From Ailanthus altissimus (lineage: Eukaryota; Streptophyta; Magnoliopsida; Sapindales; Simaroubaceae), in the NCBI GenBank assembly GCA_946807835.1, contig OX327699.1, positions 6,069,001 through 6,133,000 on the forward strand: a DNA stretch of 64,000 nucleotides, given 5' to 3'. Each line of letters starts with the position of its first letter. Positions within the stretch are counted from its first letter, which is position 1. Below, piece after piece: positions 33,828 through 44,971 of the stretch. Under the pieces are notes generated by a model. It had not been told where the DNA came from. It worked only from the letters and a program-made list of their open reading frames with translations, and made no database searches. Both the position numbers and the translations under genes were made by a program.

Positions 33828-35799
33828 TGCTGAGACATATAATTGCTAAATGTTAGCACAGCTAAGTGTTAGCTGGTTTTAATACTCATCATATTCAAGA
33901 GTTGGAGCCTTGTCTGTAATGAAACATAGACTTGAGAATATACTAGTAACTGCTTAGTTACAAGAGTTACAATCGGGTGCTAGAAAATGCTAGTTGCGTA
34001 AGTATGTTCTCAAATAATTGTCCTTGATCTATTTCTGCAGATGCGGGTCTATCGGTGGATACCTTTATATAAGATCAGTATATATCGTACCTATAGGATA
34101 TAGATGGTTGTTCCTAATCGACTGTGAGCTTGGAGCTCGTATTAACATATGGGTATCTAGTTAGGACTGGATATGGGACTGTCTCACGAGGGCCTCCGAT
34201 AGACATCTTATATAAGCCGTCAACGGAGGGTCCTCTCGAGTTATATAGTATACGTGGTCCTTCGACCTGAATGCCACGGTGGACTTATAAGTGATCCACC
34301 ATACTTTGATTCCACGCATGTCACAGACCTTTCATAGTGTGACCACTGGGTATTGCTGGGTATGGTCCGATGCTTATGGAGTCCGGTGTGTACAGATATG
34401 GGATTCGTCAGCTCGTATAGGAAGTTTGATATCCAAATACTTCGAGATTGTATCTCAGAAAGTCTTGTGGCCACAAGCATTTATCCTAGGAAAGCGTTCC
34501 ACCAGGGTAGAACAATATGGCAAAAGAGTTTGCACATATTGTTTAATGAGATATAAATTTGGAGATAAGATATGGATGAGCACTAGGGGATTTTACGGTG
34601 ATAATCTATATCCCGCAAATCCAGGATATTATGACGGAAGGACTATACGTATGCGTTGTAACCTCAACTTGGATGGTTCAACGCGCTGATTTGTATATTC
34701 GTAATGTGTGCGTTGGGCATTGCTCACGGACTCATAGAATAGTTCCATTTGATGAATCGCGCGTATAATCTAGAGAGTCCCGCGATATGAAGTGTACTCG
34801 TTGTGTACTGGGGCAGCATGTCAGATTAAATTGTTTAATTCAGTAATATTCAACACTACCAAGGGAATGCGTGCGTATCTGTATTTAAATATTAAATACA
34901 ACAATTAGTCAATAATTTTTATTTACTAATTATATAATAAAACGTGGAGCATTGTAAACCCTCGATTGAGTTTATCCAAGTGCAGGTTGGTGGAACCCAC
35001 TAAAAGGTAAACTTGGTAACTATTTATGAGGAGCAAAATGGTCATTTCATACTTTGATTATTTAATGGTTAAATAATCAAAATATCTCTCTTATTTTATT
35101 ATATAATATATTATTATATTATATTATATATTATTATATTTTATTATAAGATATTATATATATAATAATATTATATTTTGGGTGCCAAATAGTTGGCACC
35201 CATTAGTATTATTTTATTATTATTATATTAGATATATATAAAGAGAGAGAGATGAGAAAAGAATGAAATTTGGTTGTGTTTAGCCATTTAACCGTGAGAA
35301 AGAAATGGAGAAAATAGAGAAAGAAAGAAATAGAGAAGAGAAGAAGAAGAAGAAAACCGAGAGAAGAAAAAAGGAAAAAGGAAAAAATGAAATTGTTTCA
35401 TATTTCTTTATGCTTCCATTTAAAGTAATGGTATATTACTTCAAATTCTCTATTTCTTATCCTTTTGGTGAAAATGATGAAAAATATACACCGGCCATTT
35501 TGGGGTTTAAGAGTTAAACCCAGTGCTGCGTATAGGGCTACTGTTCTAGCTTACCAAGTCCACCGTGTTGGTGACTAGAATTGCCCTCGAGTTGGTCTCC
35601 ATGTGGACTCCAAAAAATTACGTGTATAACGTTACACATTGATGTGAGTTCTCTACCCTATAAATATATTAATGCGATTAATATATTTTATTTATTACAA
35701 ATTTCACACTTCCGTCAGATTTAAATATATATTGGATATATATTTAGGCACTAGACACAATTACACATGCATACACCCACGTGTCTTAGATCTCCAACA
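33828..35799 (+). mobile_element. Ty1/copia-type LTR in plus orientation, first ~190 bp absent
   Basis: From TGCTGAGACATATAATTGC to CTTAGATCTCCAACA this matches the LTR at 6723-8872 from about its 200th base to its end. ACACA occurs on both sides (33823-33827 and 35800-35804). Open frames inside (34241-34689, 35305-35517) are not conserved in the sister LTRs. Confidence 0.78.
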
Positions 35800-35842
35800 A
35801 CACATACAACAATGGGATGACACGTGAGCACAAATTCTAACA
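35800..35842 (-). mobile_element. First 43 bp of the copia 3' LTR
   Basis: On the minus strand it reads TGTTAGAATTTGTGCTCACG and CCATCCCATTG, the start of the copia LTR, directly behind the pol remnant. The rest of this LTR is separated by the two inserted LTRs and resumes at 32071. Confidence 0.75.
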
Positions 35843-38800
35843 AACTCTCAATTGTTCAGCACCGTTGAGGATAAATACATATCCAGATGTAGACTTTCTA
35901 TCATCTGGATCAGACTGAAAGTCTGAATATGTGTATCCCCTAACCTGTAAATCACTTTCTCTATAAATGAGAAACTTGTCCTTTGTACCCTTAAAGTATT
36001 TAAGGACATGTTTGACTGCCATCCAATGGTTATCACTTGGATCAGATTGATATCGGCTAGTAACATTTACAGCTATGCTAATGTCAGGTCTCGTGCACAT
36101 CATAACATACATCAAGCTGCCTACAACTGATGCATATGGCATTTTAGACATTCTAACTCTTTCTATCTTCCGTCTGAGAAGACATTCTCCTCGAAAGATG
36201 AATGTCATGTCTGAAAGATACATTAGCTGTCTTACAGTTAGTAAAATTGTACCTTTCAAGGACACTATTGATGTATAATGATTGAGAGAGTCCTATCAGC
36301 TTCCTAGCTCTATCTCTATAAAGCTTTATACTCAGTATATAGGAAGCCTCTCCCAAGTCCTTAATAGAGAAGTTTTTGTTTAGATATCTCTTAACTGATT
36401 GTAACATACCGATATCATTCTCAATAAACAGTATGTCATCCACGTAGAGAATTAAAAAGACATTTATGCTTTCACTGACCTTTTTAAACACACATGGTTC
36501 CTTATCATTTTTTATGAAATCAGATCCTTTGATTACCTCATCAAAACGAAGGTTCCAACTCCGAGAAACCTGCTTAAGCCCATAAATGGACTTTTTCAGT
36601 TTGCATACTAGACCTATGGATTGGCTGAATGCAAAACCTTTAGGCTGTTTCATGTATATCTCTTCCTCAAGATATTCATTCAAGAATGTCGTCTTTACAT
36701 CCTTCTGCTATATCTCATCGTCATAATATACAGCAATAGCCAATAAAATTCGTATTGACTTCAATATCACTACTGGTGCAAAGGTTTCTTCATAATCAAT
36801 CCCAGGTTGTTGAGAATAACTTTTTACAACCAGTTGGGTTTTGAAGTTCTCTACCTTCCCATCGGGCCCATGCTTTCACTTGTAAATTTATTTACAACCA
36901 ATAGAAACTATTCCTTCAGGAAGCTCAACCAAGTTTCAGATTTGATTGTGATGAATTGAGTTAATTTTGGATTTTATGGCTTCTTGCCACTTTCCCGAGC
37001 CGATGTCTAACATCACATCCTTATAGGTTAAAGGATCATTTTCTTCCACTAAGAAACTCCCAGTGCACCTCCAGACATTTGACCATACCTAGTAGGTGGC
37101 CTGGACATCCTTTCAAACTTACATGAAGGGTGTGTTAAAGGTATACCACTCGATTAATTTTGAGGTTCTATATCGATTTCATGTTCGTTATAATTGGCTT
37201 TATCAAGCACAATCTTTCTACAACCTCCACGATCCATGAGAAACTTTTTCTCACAGAAAGTGGCATATGAAGAAACAAACACATTTCGCTCCTCAAGATC
37301 ATAGAATTGGTATCCCATTAAATTCTTGGGATACCCAACGAATCGATGCTTATACCCCCTGGGTGCAAGTTTATCCTGTTATGTAACTTTTACATAAGCA
37401 GGACAGCCCCAAATCTTAAAATATTTAAGACTTGGTTTCTTTCCATTCAACATCTCATGTGGAGTTGTCGGAACAACTTTAGATGGAACTCTGTTCAATA
37501 TATATGCGCAAGTTTCCAGAGCATAACCCCAAAGATATTCAAGTAGATCGGTGAATGAAGAAACAAACACATTTCGCTCCTCAAGATCATAGAATTGGTA
37601 TCCCATTAAATTCTTGGGATACCCAACGAATCAATGCTTATACCCCCTGGGTGCAAGTTTATCCTGTTACGTAACTTTTACATAAGCAGGACAGCCCCAA
37701 ATCTTAAAATATTTAAGACTTGGTTTTTTTCCATTCAACATCTCATGTGGAGTTGTTGGAACAACTTTAGATGGAACTCTGTTCAATATATATGCGGCAG
37801 TTTTCAAAGCATAACCCCATAGATATTCAAGTAGATCGGTGAAGCTTATCATCGATCGGACCATATCTAATAAAGTCCAATTCCTCATCTCCGACACACC
37901 ATTGTGTTGCGAAGTACCTGGAGGACTATCCGAAGCTAGAATCTCATTCTCTTTTAAATAATTAGAGAATTCACTGCTCATGTACTCACCGCCTCGATCT
38001 AATCAAAGGCATTTGATATATATCCCGATTTATTTCTCTACCTCTAGTCTAAACTCTTTGAACTTTTCAAAGGTTTCTAACTTGTGTTTCATAAGAAACA
38101 CATACCCGTATCGTAACAAATCATCGATAAAGGTAACAAAGTATCAAAATCCACCTATTGCAACGTGATTTATTAGACCGTATACATTACTATGTATTAG
38201 TTCCAATAAATCAGTGGCACGATGTCCAACACCAATGAATGAAGATTTAGTCCTTTTTTTTTAATACAAGATTCATAAACTGGGTAAGGTTCTATGGTCA
38301 AATCAGGTATCTGACCATCCTTAACTAGACGGGTTAGGCGTCTCTCACCTATATGACCCAATCTCATATGCCACAATTCAGTATAATTTAAATCTTGTGC
38401 ACTATTACTAGTGCTACCCTATATATTCATGACATTTCTCGTTGTATCCAAAACATAATGCCCACTAATTAACTGATACTCAGCTAATAAAACATCAAAC
38501 ATATCACATAAATATAAAAGAACAGTTTTTAATATTCATATAATACCCTTCATTGTCAAGTACAAAAAAGAGATAATCGGTCTGATCATAGCAAGTACAA
38601 AATAACAGTTATGAAGTACAATAGTTTTATAATAAGGGAGAATCAAATAATAATGTCCTACAACCTCGACTCGTAGGAGATCACCATTTCCTATTTGAAG
38701 TTGTACATCTCCCTACTATAGCAATCTAACTTCCTTCAGACCCTGCAACATATTGCAGATGTGAGAAGGACTTGTGGTATCTAATACCCAGCCAATACTA

Positions 38801-39687
38801 GCATCAAATACTAAAGAAATGTCAATAATGGGATAGATAATACCTGAGAGAGTTTTCTTCACAATGGCAAGGTATTTAGGGCAGTTGTGTTTCTAGTGTC
38901 CATTCTCACCGCAATGAAAGCATTTGCCTTTCACTTTCGGTTTCTTCAGTGGCTTGGATATCTGTTGCTACTAAGGACCCATCTTGGGTGTATGCCTTAC
39001 CTTTCTTTTCTTCTTCCCATTGGACTTCCCAAAAGCCCTCGAGGTTGAAGATGAAGCACTATAAATAAGGAGGGTCGAGCCTCTTTTATGCATGTCTTTA
39101 TCTGCTGTCTTTAGCATATTGTGAAGATTAGCATAAGTATGGGTCATTCCTTACATATTGAAGTTCATGATGAACTGTGCATATGACCTAGGCAGCGATT
39201 GGAGAATCAAACTGTTCCCCAGGTTATTGCTCAAAGACATATCCATGGACTCAAACCTATCGATTAATCCTATCATCTTAAGAACATAATGACTCACTGG
39301 ACTGCCTTCAGGGAGCGTTGCCTAAAACTGCACTTTGGCGACCCTATAGTTGTCAATTTGGGGTCGGTCACCAAAGAGCTCCCTGAGATGGAGCATAATG
39401 CTGCTGGCATTGTCCATGCGGACATGCTCCCTCTGCAGCTCAGTAGACATTAAAGCGAGGATGTACAATTTAACTTTTAAATCGTCATCCAACCATATCT
39501 AATATATGACTTTTTCTTCCTCGATGGCATTCTCAGAAACACCTATGGGCATCTTTTGGTCAATAACATAACCCAGTCTTTCTGAATCCAGAACAATTTT
39601 GAGATTCATGTACTAGTCAGAGAAATTCTCGGCACCTTTGAGTTGGTGTCCATCCAGTATACGCACCAAGAGATTTGAAGATGTCAT
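35843..39687 (-). pseudogene. Copia gag-pol polyprotein gene, decayed
   Basis: It starts at ATG 39687 (MTSSNLLVRILDG). Gag spans to about 38880 and includes a zinc knuckle (CFHCGENGH, then a stop where Trp is expected, then KHNC; 38888-38925). The protease site reads LDTTSPSHIC where the family has DTGAxSH. Integrase follows: the zinc region has a lost Cys; the first catalytic Asp reads Asn (IHSNVYG); the second Asp (LDRGGEY) and the Glu (NGVSEMRN) are kept. RT retains YVDD (about 36445). A frameshift near 36165 moves into the RT end, and RNase H breaks off after FILNG at 35843. Scattered stops make it inactive. A 288-bp stretch of integrase is tandemly duplicated (37268-37843). Confidence 0.87.
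37268..37843 (-). repeat. 288-bp in-frame tandem duplication within copia integrase
   Basis: 37268-37555 and 37556-37843 are two direct copies with about nine differences. The unit is 96 codons, so the frame is kept. Both copies carry the same TAA stop (codons VT*QDKL). Confidence 0.93.
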
Positions 39688-39925
39688 CCTAACTTACACA
39701 AGTCAAATAAAATAATATTAGGAGATGTTAGCGGAAATTATTATTAAATCGCTAATAATACATTTTAAATCATGGGTATAGCATTTATACATTTTTTAAA
39801 TTTAAAATACATTCCCACTGTTTTACATAATCCCTCTAATCTCTCAAAATGAGATAACGACAATTTAAACTATTTTAAACTATATAGCGGGAAGTGGACC
39901 CTATTAGCATTTTACTCGGGCCGTA

Positions 39926-40213
39926 CACTATAGCGATCTAGGCCTTTGTAAACTCAACAGGAAGATAACTTTTGTCAATTGCATCTCATGTAACTCATAC
40001 TCTTGATCCTAAATACACCTTATTCGCACACTGTAGCGATTTAGGGTAAGTGTATTCTAGATTAACTTGTCAATTATCAAATATATGCTACCGGTACTAC
40101 CCGCATACTGTAGCGATCTAAGGCAATACTTTCGCATATATTTGCTTCATCACATATTTAACCAGTATAGTCTAAATTATACTGATCAAATCCCTCACAC
40201 TATAATGATCTTG
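39926..40213. repeat. Four dispersed copies of CACTGTAGCGATCTAGG-like motif
   Basis: Copies at 39926-39942, 40027-40046, 40104-40123 and 40196-40213, spaced about 101, 77 and 92 bp. The core TRTAGCGATYTARGG is kept in three; the fourth reads TATAATGATCTTG. Confidence 0.75.
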
Positions 40214-40645
40214 AAAAAGACCGATATAATACAGCTAACACCGTATTGACAAGACGAATCAATGATAAAATACTATCTCATAATGTATTATTGTTCAATC
40301 TGATTAAGAGAGATTTTTTACTCATTTTCTTTACTATCACAAAGACTTAATCCCCATCTTATGATGAGGTAATTCTCAATCATATATTATTTCTGTATAA
40401 TTACAACTAACCCTCACCAGTAGGACTCCCATTGTATTTACCATCACAGAAAAATTGATCCCAATTTATAATACAACCTAATAACTCTTATCATTGTATC
40501 TTATAAACCTCCACATGATTAAAATAATATTTTAAATAATTTAAAACGTAATTAGAGTGAGTGTCATCGGCGCCACGGTGTTGGGCCTACCATATGGCAA
40601 CATCGCTGCGGTGCTGGAGGTCACACCTCCAGCGCTAGGGCCTGG

Positions 40646-43600
40646 TGATAGGGGCGTAAAAGCACTAGTATGATTTGTACCCAACTTTCAATTTTTTCTC
40701 CAAATGATAAATATTTAGGTATTTAATTGTGATTTCTAATCATAAATAGATGCACAACGAAAAATGTGATGTATAGGAACAAACGGAAGGAGAATCGAAC
40801 GTCAAATGAAGAAGTTACTCTCAAAATACGAAAAGCAGTGCCCAGGTCATTAGCTGAGCGCCACGACGGCGCTCGTGGTGGTGAACAATGACGCATAAAC
40901 AATATTTACTACGGTAACTTGTGAACAGTTTTTTGGAGACAAAAACCTATAAATAGAAAGCCAAAAACCTTAAGATGAGAAAAAAGAAGAGAAAAAGAGA
41001 AGAAAAAGAGGCAAAAACTTAAAGAAAGAATTCACAACACAAGATCAAAGATCAAAGTCAAAGATTGAAGAACCAAGATCAAGATTCAAGCTTCAAGTCA
41101 AGATTGAGGGAGAAGCACATTAAAGAGACACTTTGATTAGTTTTTTTTCTCTTTCTTTATCATTATATTCTTTTTCTTGTTGATCTTTATGAATTGGTTT
41201 GATACTTTTGGTTTTGTGATGGGTTAATTTGTTCATCTATGGTTAACTATGTGAACCTAGTATAGATTTGGATTGTATTAATTTTTAGTTTATGAACTTG
41301 ATACATTCAATTGATTCATTCTATATTGTATTTAATGTTTTCATTATACCTGATCAATATTTTGAATGATTTAGGAACCATGATGAACTCGACGAAGGGA
41401 TTCATGTGTTTAGCGTAGGGTAGTTTGATGCATGATCATAGGGTAACAACTATGAGTTTCCATCTAGGATAGACATATACCTAGGTGGCATATATGGTAT
41501 AATTTAGACTTTATCTTAATGAATTACATTCTGATTTGATTACCATAGACATATAGGTGATTGTTAGAATGCGTAATATAGTCACTTGACCATCGACAGA
41601 GGCTTGTTGTCACGCCCCAGACCCAAAAGATCCGACACGCGACATCACTTACATTCATTCAATAATATTTTTAAGCACATTCATTTTAATTTCTTTCAGA
41701 ATTATAGCAATTGAATTATGACTGGGACAATTAGTAAACCGGAGATACGCAGAGTTTTCTCAGAGATTAACACTCTACTACGTCACCAGTAGCAACTTTG
41801 TTACCAGGAGCCCAGAATATATTCATTGCAAAATTCTTACTTAAAATCATCCAATAACCACGCTTTATAAAACTTAAACCAAATTCAATCCACACACAAT
41901 AAAATAATACATAAGTATTTATTCAATAGGGACAAATCAAATATCACATCCTACGTGTCCCCAAATGAAACACTTAGCAACCTAACAACTTAGGGAACCC
42001 AAGGAACAGCAGAAGCCTTGCCAAATCCGCTAAGCACACATATACCTTATTTACCTGAAATCACTATAAACTATAATGAGTATAAAACTCAGTAAGCATA
42101 CTAGTTTTTCATATATCAAATACAAATACATATATGTACACAATGCATATGTATGATATGCTGTGATCAATCAAAATCATAATCTTATCAAATCACATAT
42201 CATGTAAGCGCTTACACATTCTTTCAAAACACATAATAGGAATACCATCACTCAACTACTACTTAGTAGGACTTACATATCACATATCACATAATGAGCC
42301 AAATGTCACTCGTAGGTGACATACCGTATGAGAGGAATAGTACAAGTGAGGTCTTGAATAACACATATATAATGCTTATGCCCGAAGGTAAAAGCCAAAC
42401 CCTCACCCTGATCATCGGTGAGTCCTCTCACATGCACCAATACGCCACCACACGAATGTGATGACTCACTCTTTCTTTAGGTACCAATAGGATCCTCCCT
42501 ACATACGGAACACATAACATATACCAATCCCAAAGGAAAGGCCACACATAAAGGCTCCACAAATCACATAAAATGCCTACTAAGTTAACAGTGAGTTCAA
42601 GTACCCTCAAAATACAAAATATTTCTCATGGACATATTACACTTCAAAAGCTTTCTTTATTAAACACATCTTATTTTGAAAGCTCACTTACAAAAATACA
42701 TGTATGTCCATGCTCAATGTCAATGCTCACATTCAGAAACATATATTCACATTTCATATCAAAATATACTTTGACATAACATAAACATATTCTTAACCCC
42801 ATTTGCAAAATCATACAAAACAATTACTATGTTTATTGTGATTTCAGTAAAAAGTCTAGTATACTTACCTCTTAACACTTTCAGCTACAAGGCTTAAATC
42901 TCCTTAACCTATCAATGGAGATTAATCCTTTCATAAGCCTCACAATTCACACAAAATACTTTAAATAGCTTACAAAATTATACACAATGCATTTATCACA
43001 TCAAATTGGTCTAAATATTTGATTTCTCAAAACCTGTCATTCTGACCACTTACACTTAACAAAATTTTCTAATACATCAAATGATGTCCAATTACTCCGA
43101 AATCAGAATATATCATTCTTGACTCATATATACTTCTTATATATGAATATTATATCAAAATTACTACACAATCCATTCCATACACACCATCGAATCCAAA
43201 CTACAAACCTGACAGGATCAAGATACTTACTGAACAGTATTCAATCTCCCAATTTTATAAACTCATATACTAACTCAAAAATTATAAAACTACCACATAA
43301 TTACTCTTGACACATATCTCAGTCCATGATAAATATTTGGCTTCCAAATAACTGCCAAAAGTATTTTAAATCTATTTTATTTCATAACTTTAAAAATCTG
43401 TTAATCAAATACTACAATGAGCTGATACACTTTAGAAATTCATAACACTTCAACCACATTGATCCAAATTCTCAATTCCGAGTATATCATATTAGACATA
43501 TAAAATTATCATATTCCACAAATTCGTAATTTTTAAAGATCATTCAGCAGGTCAAAAATTATTTTCCACTGTATCATACTGTTTACACAGGAAATTTCCA

Positions 43601-44670
43601 GAATTCCAGGGTCATTTTGGTAAATTCACTACAAATTCAATTTCTGAGATTTTCAGTCGATTAAAAGTCTCAGATGATCCTAAATATGTCTAATTTCATA
43701 TACTCAAAATTCAAAACCAGAATCGAATCACAACAATTTATAAAATTCCTAGATCAAGAGGTTATCCAGCAGAAATTTCATAATTCATCATGATTTATCA
43801 AACTATCTTATAGATCATCATCAATTCTCACAACATCAAACGAAATACACATCAAATCCTTAATTATACATATTTCCAGAAATCAAAACTTAAAGAAATT
43901 AACTTAATTAACACCAATAAATTGATAATTAGTTGTGATATACCTCTAAAGATCCAAAATTCCAATTTCTTCTTCTTTTTCTTCTTCTTCTTCTCTTTCT
44001 CTCTCCTTTATTTCTCTCTTCTCTCTCTAAAAATGGGTAGCTCGACAAAAATGAGAGAATTATGGTTTTTAAAAGTGTATTTTTATACTAAGTGGTTAAT
44101 TTTTGGTATTTACGAATTCACCCCCAAACTTTCAAAGTATAACAATTTGGTCCCTAAAATAATTCCAAAGTCTTGCAAATAAACCCAATACTAATAGTAT
44201 ATCCTTAACCTATAAAAACACTACTAATAACAATATATAAATCAAGGATCACCCACATACAAATAAAATACGTATATTTATATATATAAATATACATATT
44301 CTTACCGGTTATAGATACTGGTTACTACACTTGTGATGAGATTAGTGTCTAAGCCAATCAATTAGTATTAAGGGATTAACTAAGTGGTTAATTAGTCCAA
44401 TGAAATACTAGAGGACAAGTCAAAATTCTAGATTATCTTTATTTAGAAATTCTACTCTTTGCTTTTGTTTAGTTAATTGATAGAATTAGATTACTTAAAT
44501 AAATTTCAGATTTTAGTTTTCTGAATAAAAGTTAAGTAGGTACAATTTTAGTATTTGATTTATAAAATTAGATCGCATAGTCCCTGTGAGATCGATACTT
44601 GGACTTAAAATCCTATATTACTTGATACAATAGTGTATACTTGCGCTTAGCTACTATAGCACACCAATCA
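40646..44670 (+). mobile_element. Ty3/gypsy solo LTR with target repeat CCTGG, itself interrupted
   Basis: It begins TGATAGGGGCG and ends GCACACCAATCA, flanked by CCTGG at 40641-40645 and 44671-44675. Without the inner LTR (41608-44329) and its target repeat it is about 1,298 bp. A TATA box lies in CTATAAATAG at 40947-40956; a 7-bp-arm inverted repeat GAGCGCC/GGCGCTC at 40856-40874 lies upstream of it. It is related to the 3' LTR at 11646-17301 and sits in the leader of the copia element. Confidence 0.9.
41608..44329 (-). mobile_element. Chromovirus-like (Tekay/Del-type) solo LTR with target repeat CTTGT
   Basis: A 2,722-bp LTR in minus orientation starts TGTAGTAACC and ends GGGTCTGGGGCGTGACA. 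It is flanked by CTTGT at 41603-41607 and 44330-44334. Removing it restores the Ty3 LTR text GAGGCTTGTGATGAG, as in the uninterrupted sister at 16940-16958. A pyrimidine/purine-rich tract (43968-44030) lies in the leader-like part. The GGG...GTGACA end is typical of Tekay-type LTRs. Open frames inside are short and not recognised. Confidence 0.88.
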
Positions 44671-44957
44671 CCTGGTGCTGCGATGCAAATTCTAGAATCG
44701 TTGTTTAAACGCCGATTCTCTTAGCACTGGGGCGTTCAGCACCTGGCGCTACAACACTAGGGCCTAGAAAGCCCTAGTGCCGTGGCACCAACTACCCTGC
44801 GCTGGGGCGTTGGAACAAAATTTTTCAGCGCCGTGGCACTCTGGTGCTCCACACCTTCGATATACCCATTTCAACAACTTGAAATGCACTTTTTGAGCAA
44901 CGGAACATTACCAACAATAATTTTACACTCAAAACACCCAATATCAACTCAAAATAA

Positions 44958-44968
44958 CTCTGATACCA
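44958..44968 (-). other. Primer-binding site for initiator tRNA-Met (copia)
   Basis: On the minus strand this reads TGGTATCAGAG, the usual copia primer site, three bases after the LTR end at 44972. It fixes the element as Ty1/copia and its direction as minus. Confidence 0.9.
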
Positions 44969-44971
44969 TTT

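Larger units (their letters stand above)
39688..44957 (-). other. Copia leader between primer site and gag, split by a Ty3 solo LTR
   Basis: Without the insertion at 40646-44670 the leader is about 1.24 kb. The gag-proximal part (39688-40550) is AT-rich with four copies of a CACTGTAGCGATCTAGG-like motif. The primer-site-proximal part (40555-40640 plus 44676-44835) is GC-rich with two strong hairpins: 40613-40633 (GCTGGAGGT/ACCTCCAGC) and 44755-44779 (CACTAGGGC/GCCCTAGTG). No coding frame. Confidence 0.6.

Noticed and set aside
34241..34689. Overlapping frames of up to 132 codons
   Set aside because: They lie in a copia-type LTR; the matching regions of other copies have different frames, so no conserved protein is encoded.
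41608..44329. Possible small genes in this stretch (for example 42573-42779 and 43119-43310)
   Set aside because: They fall inside a solo LTR with exact target repeats and show no recognisable domain.
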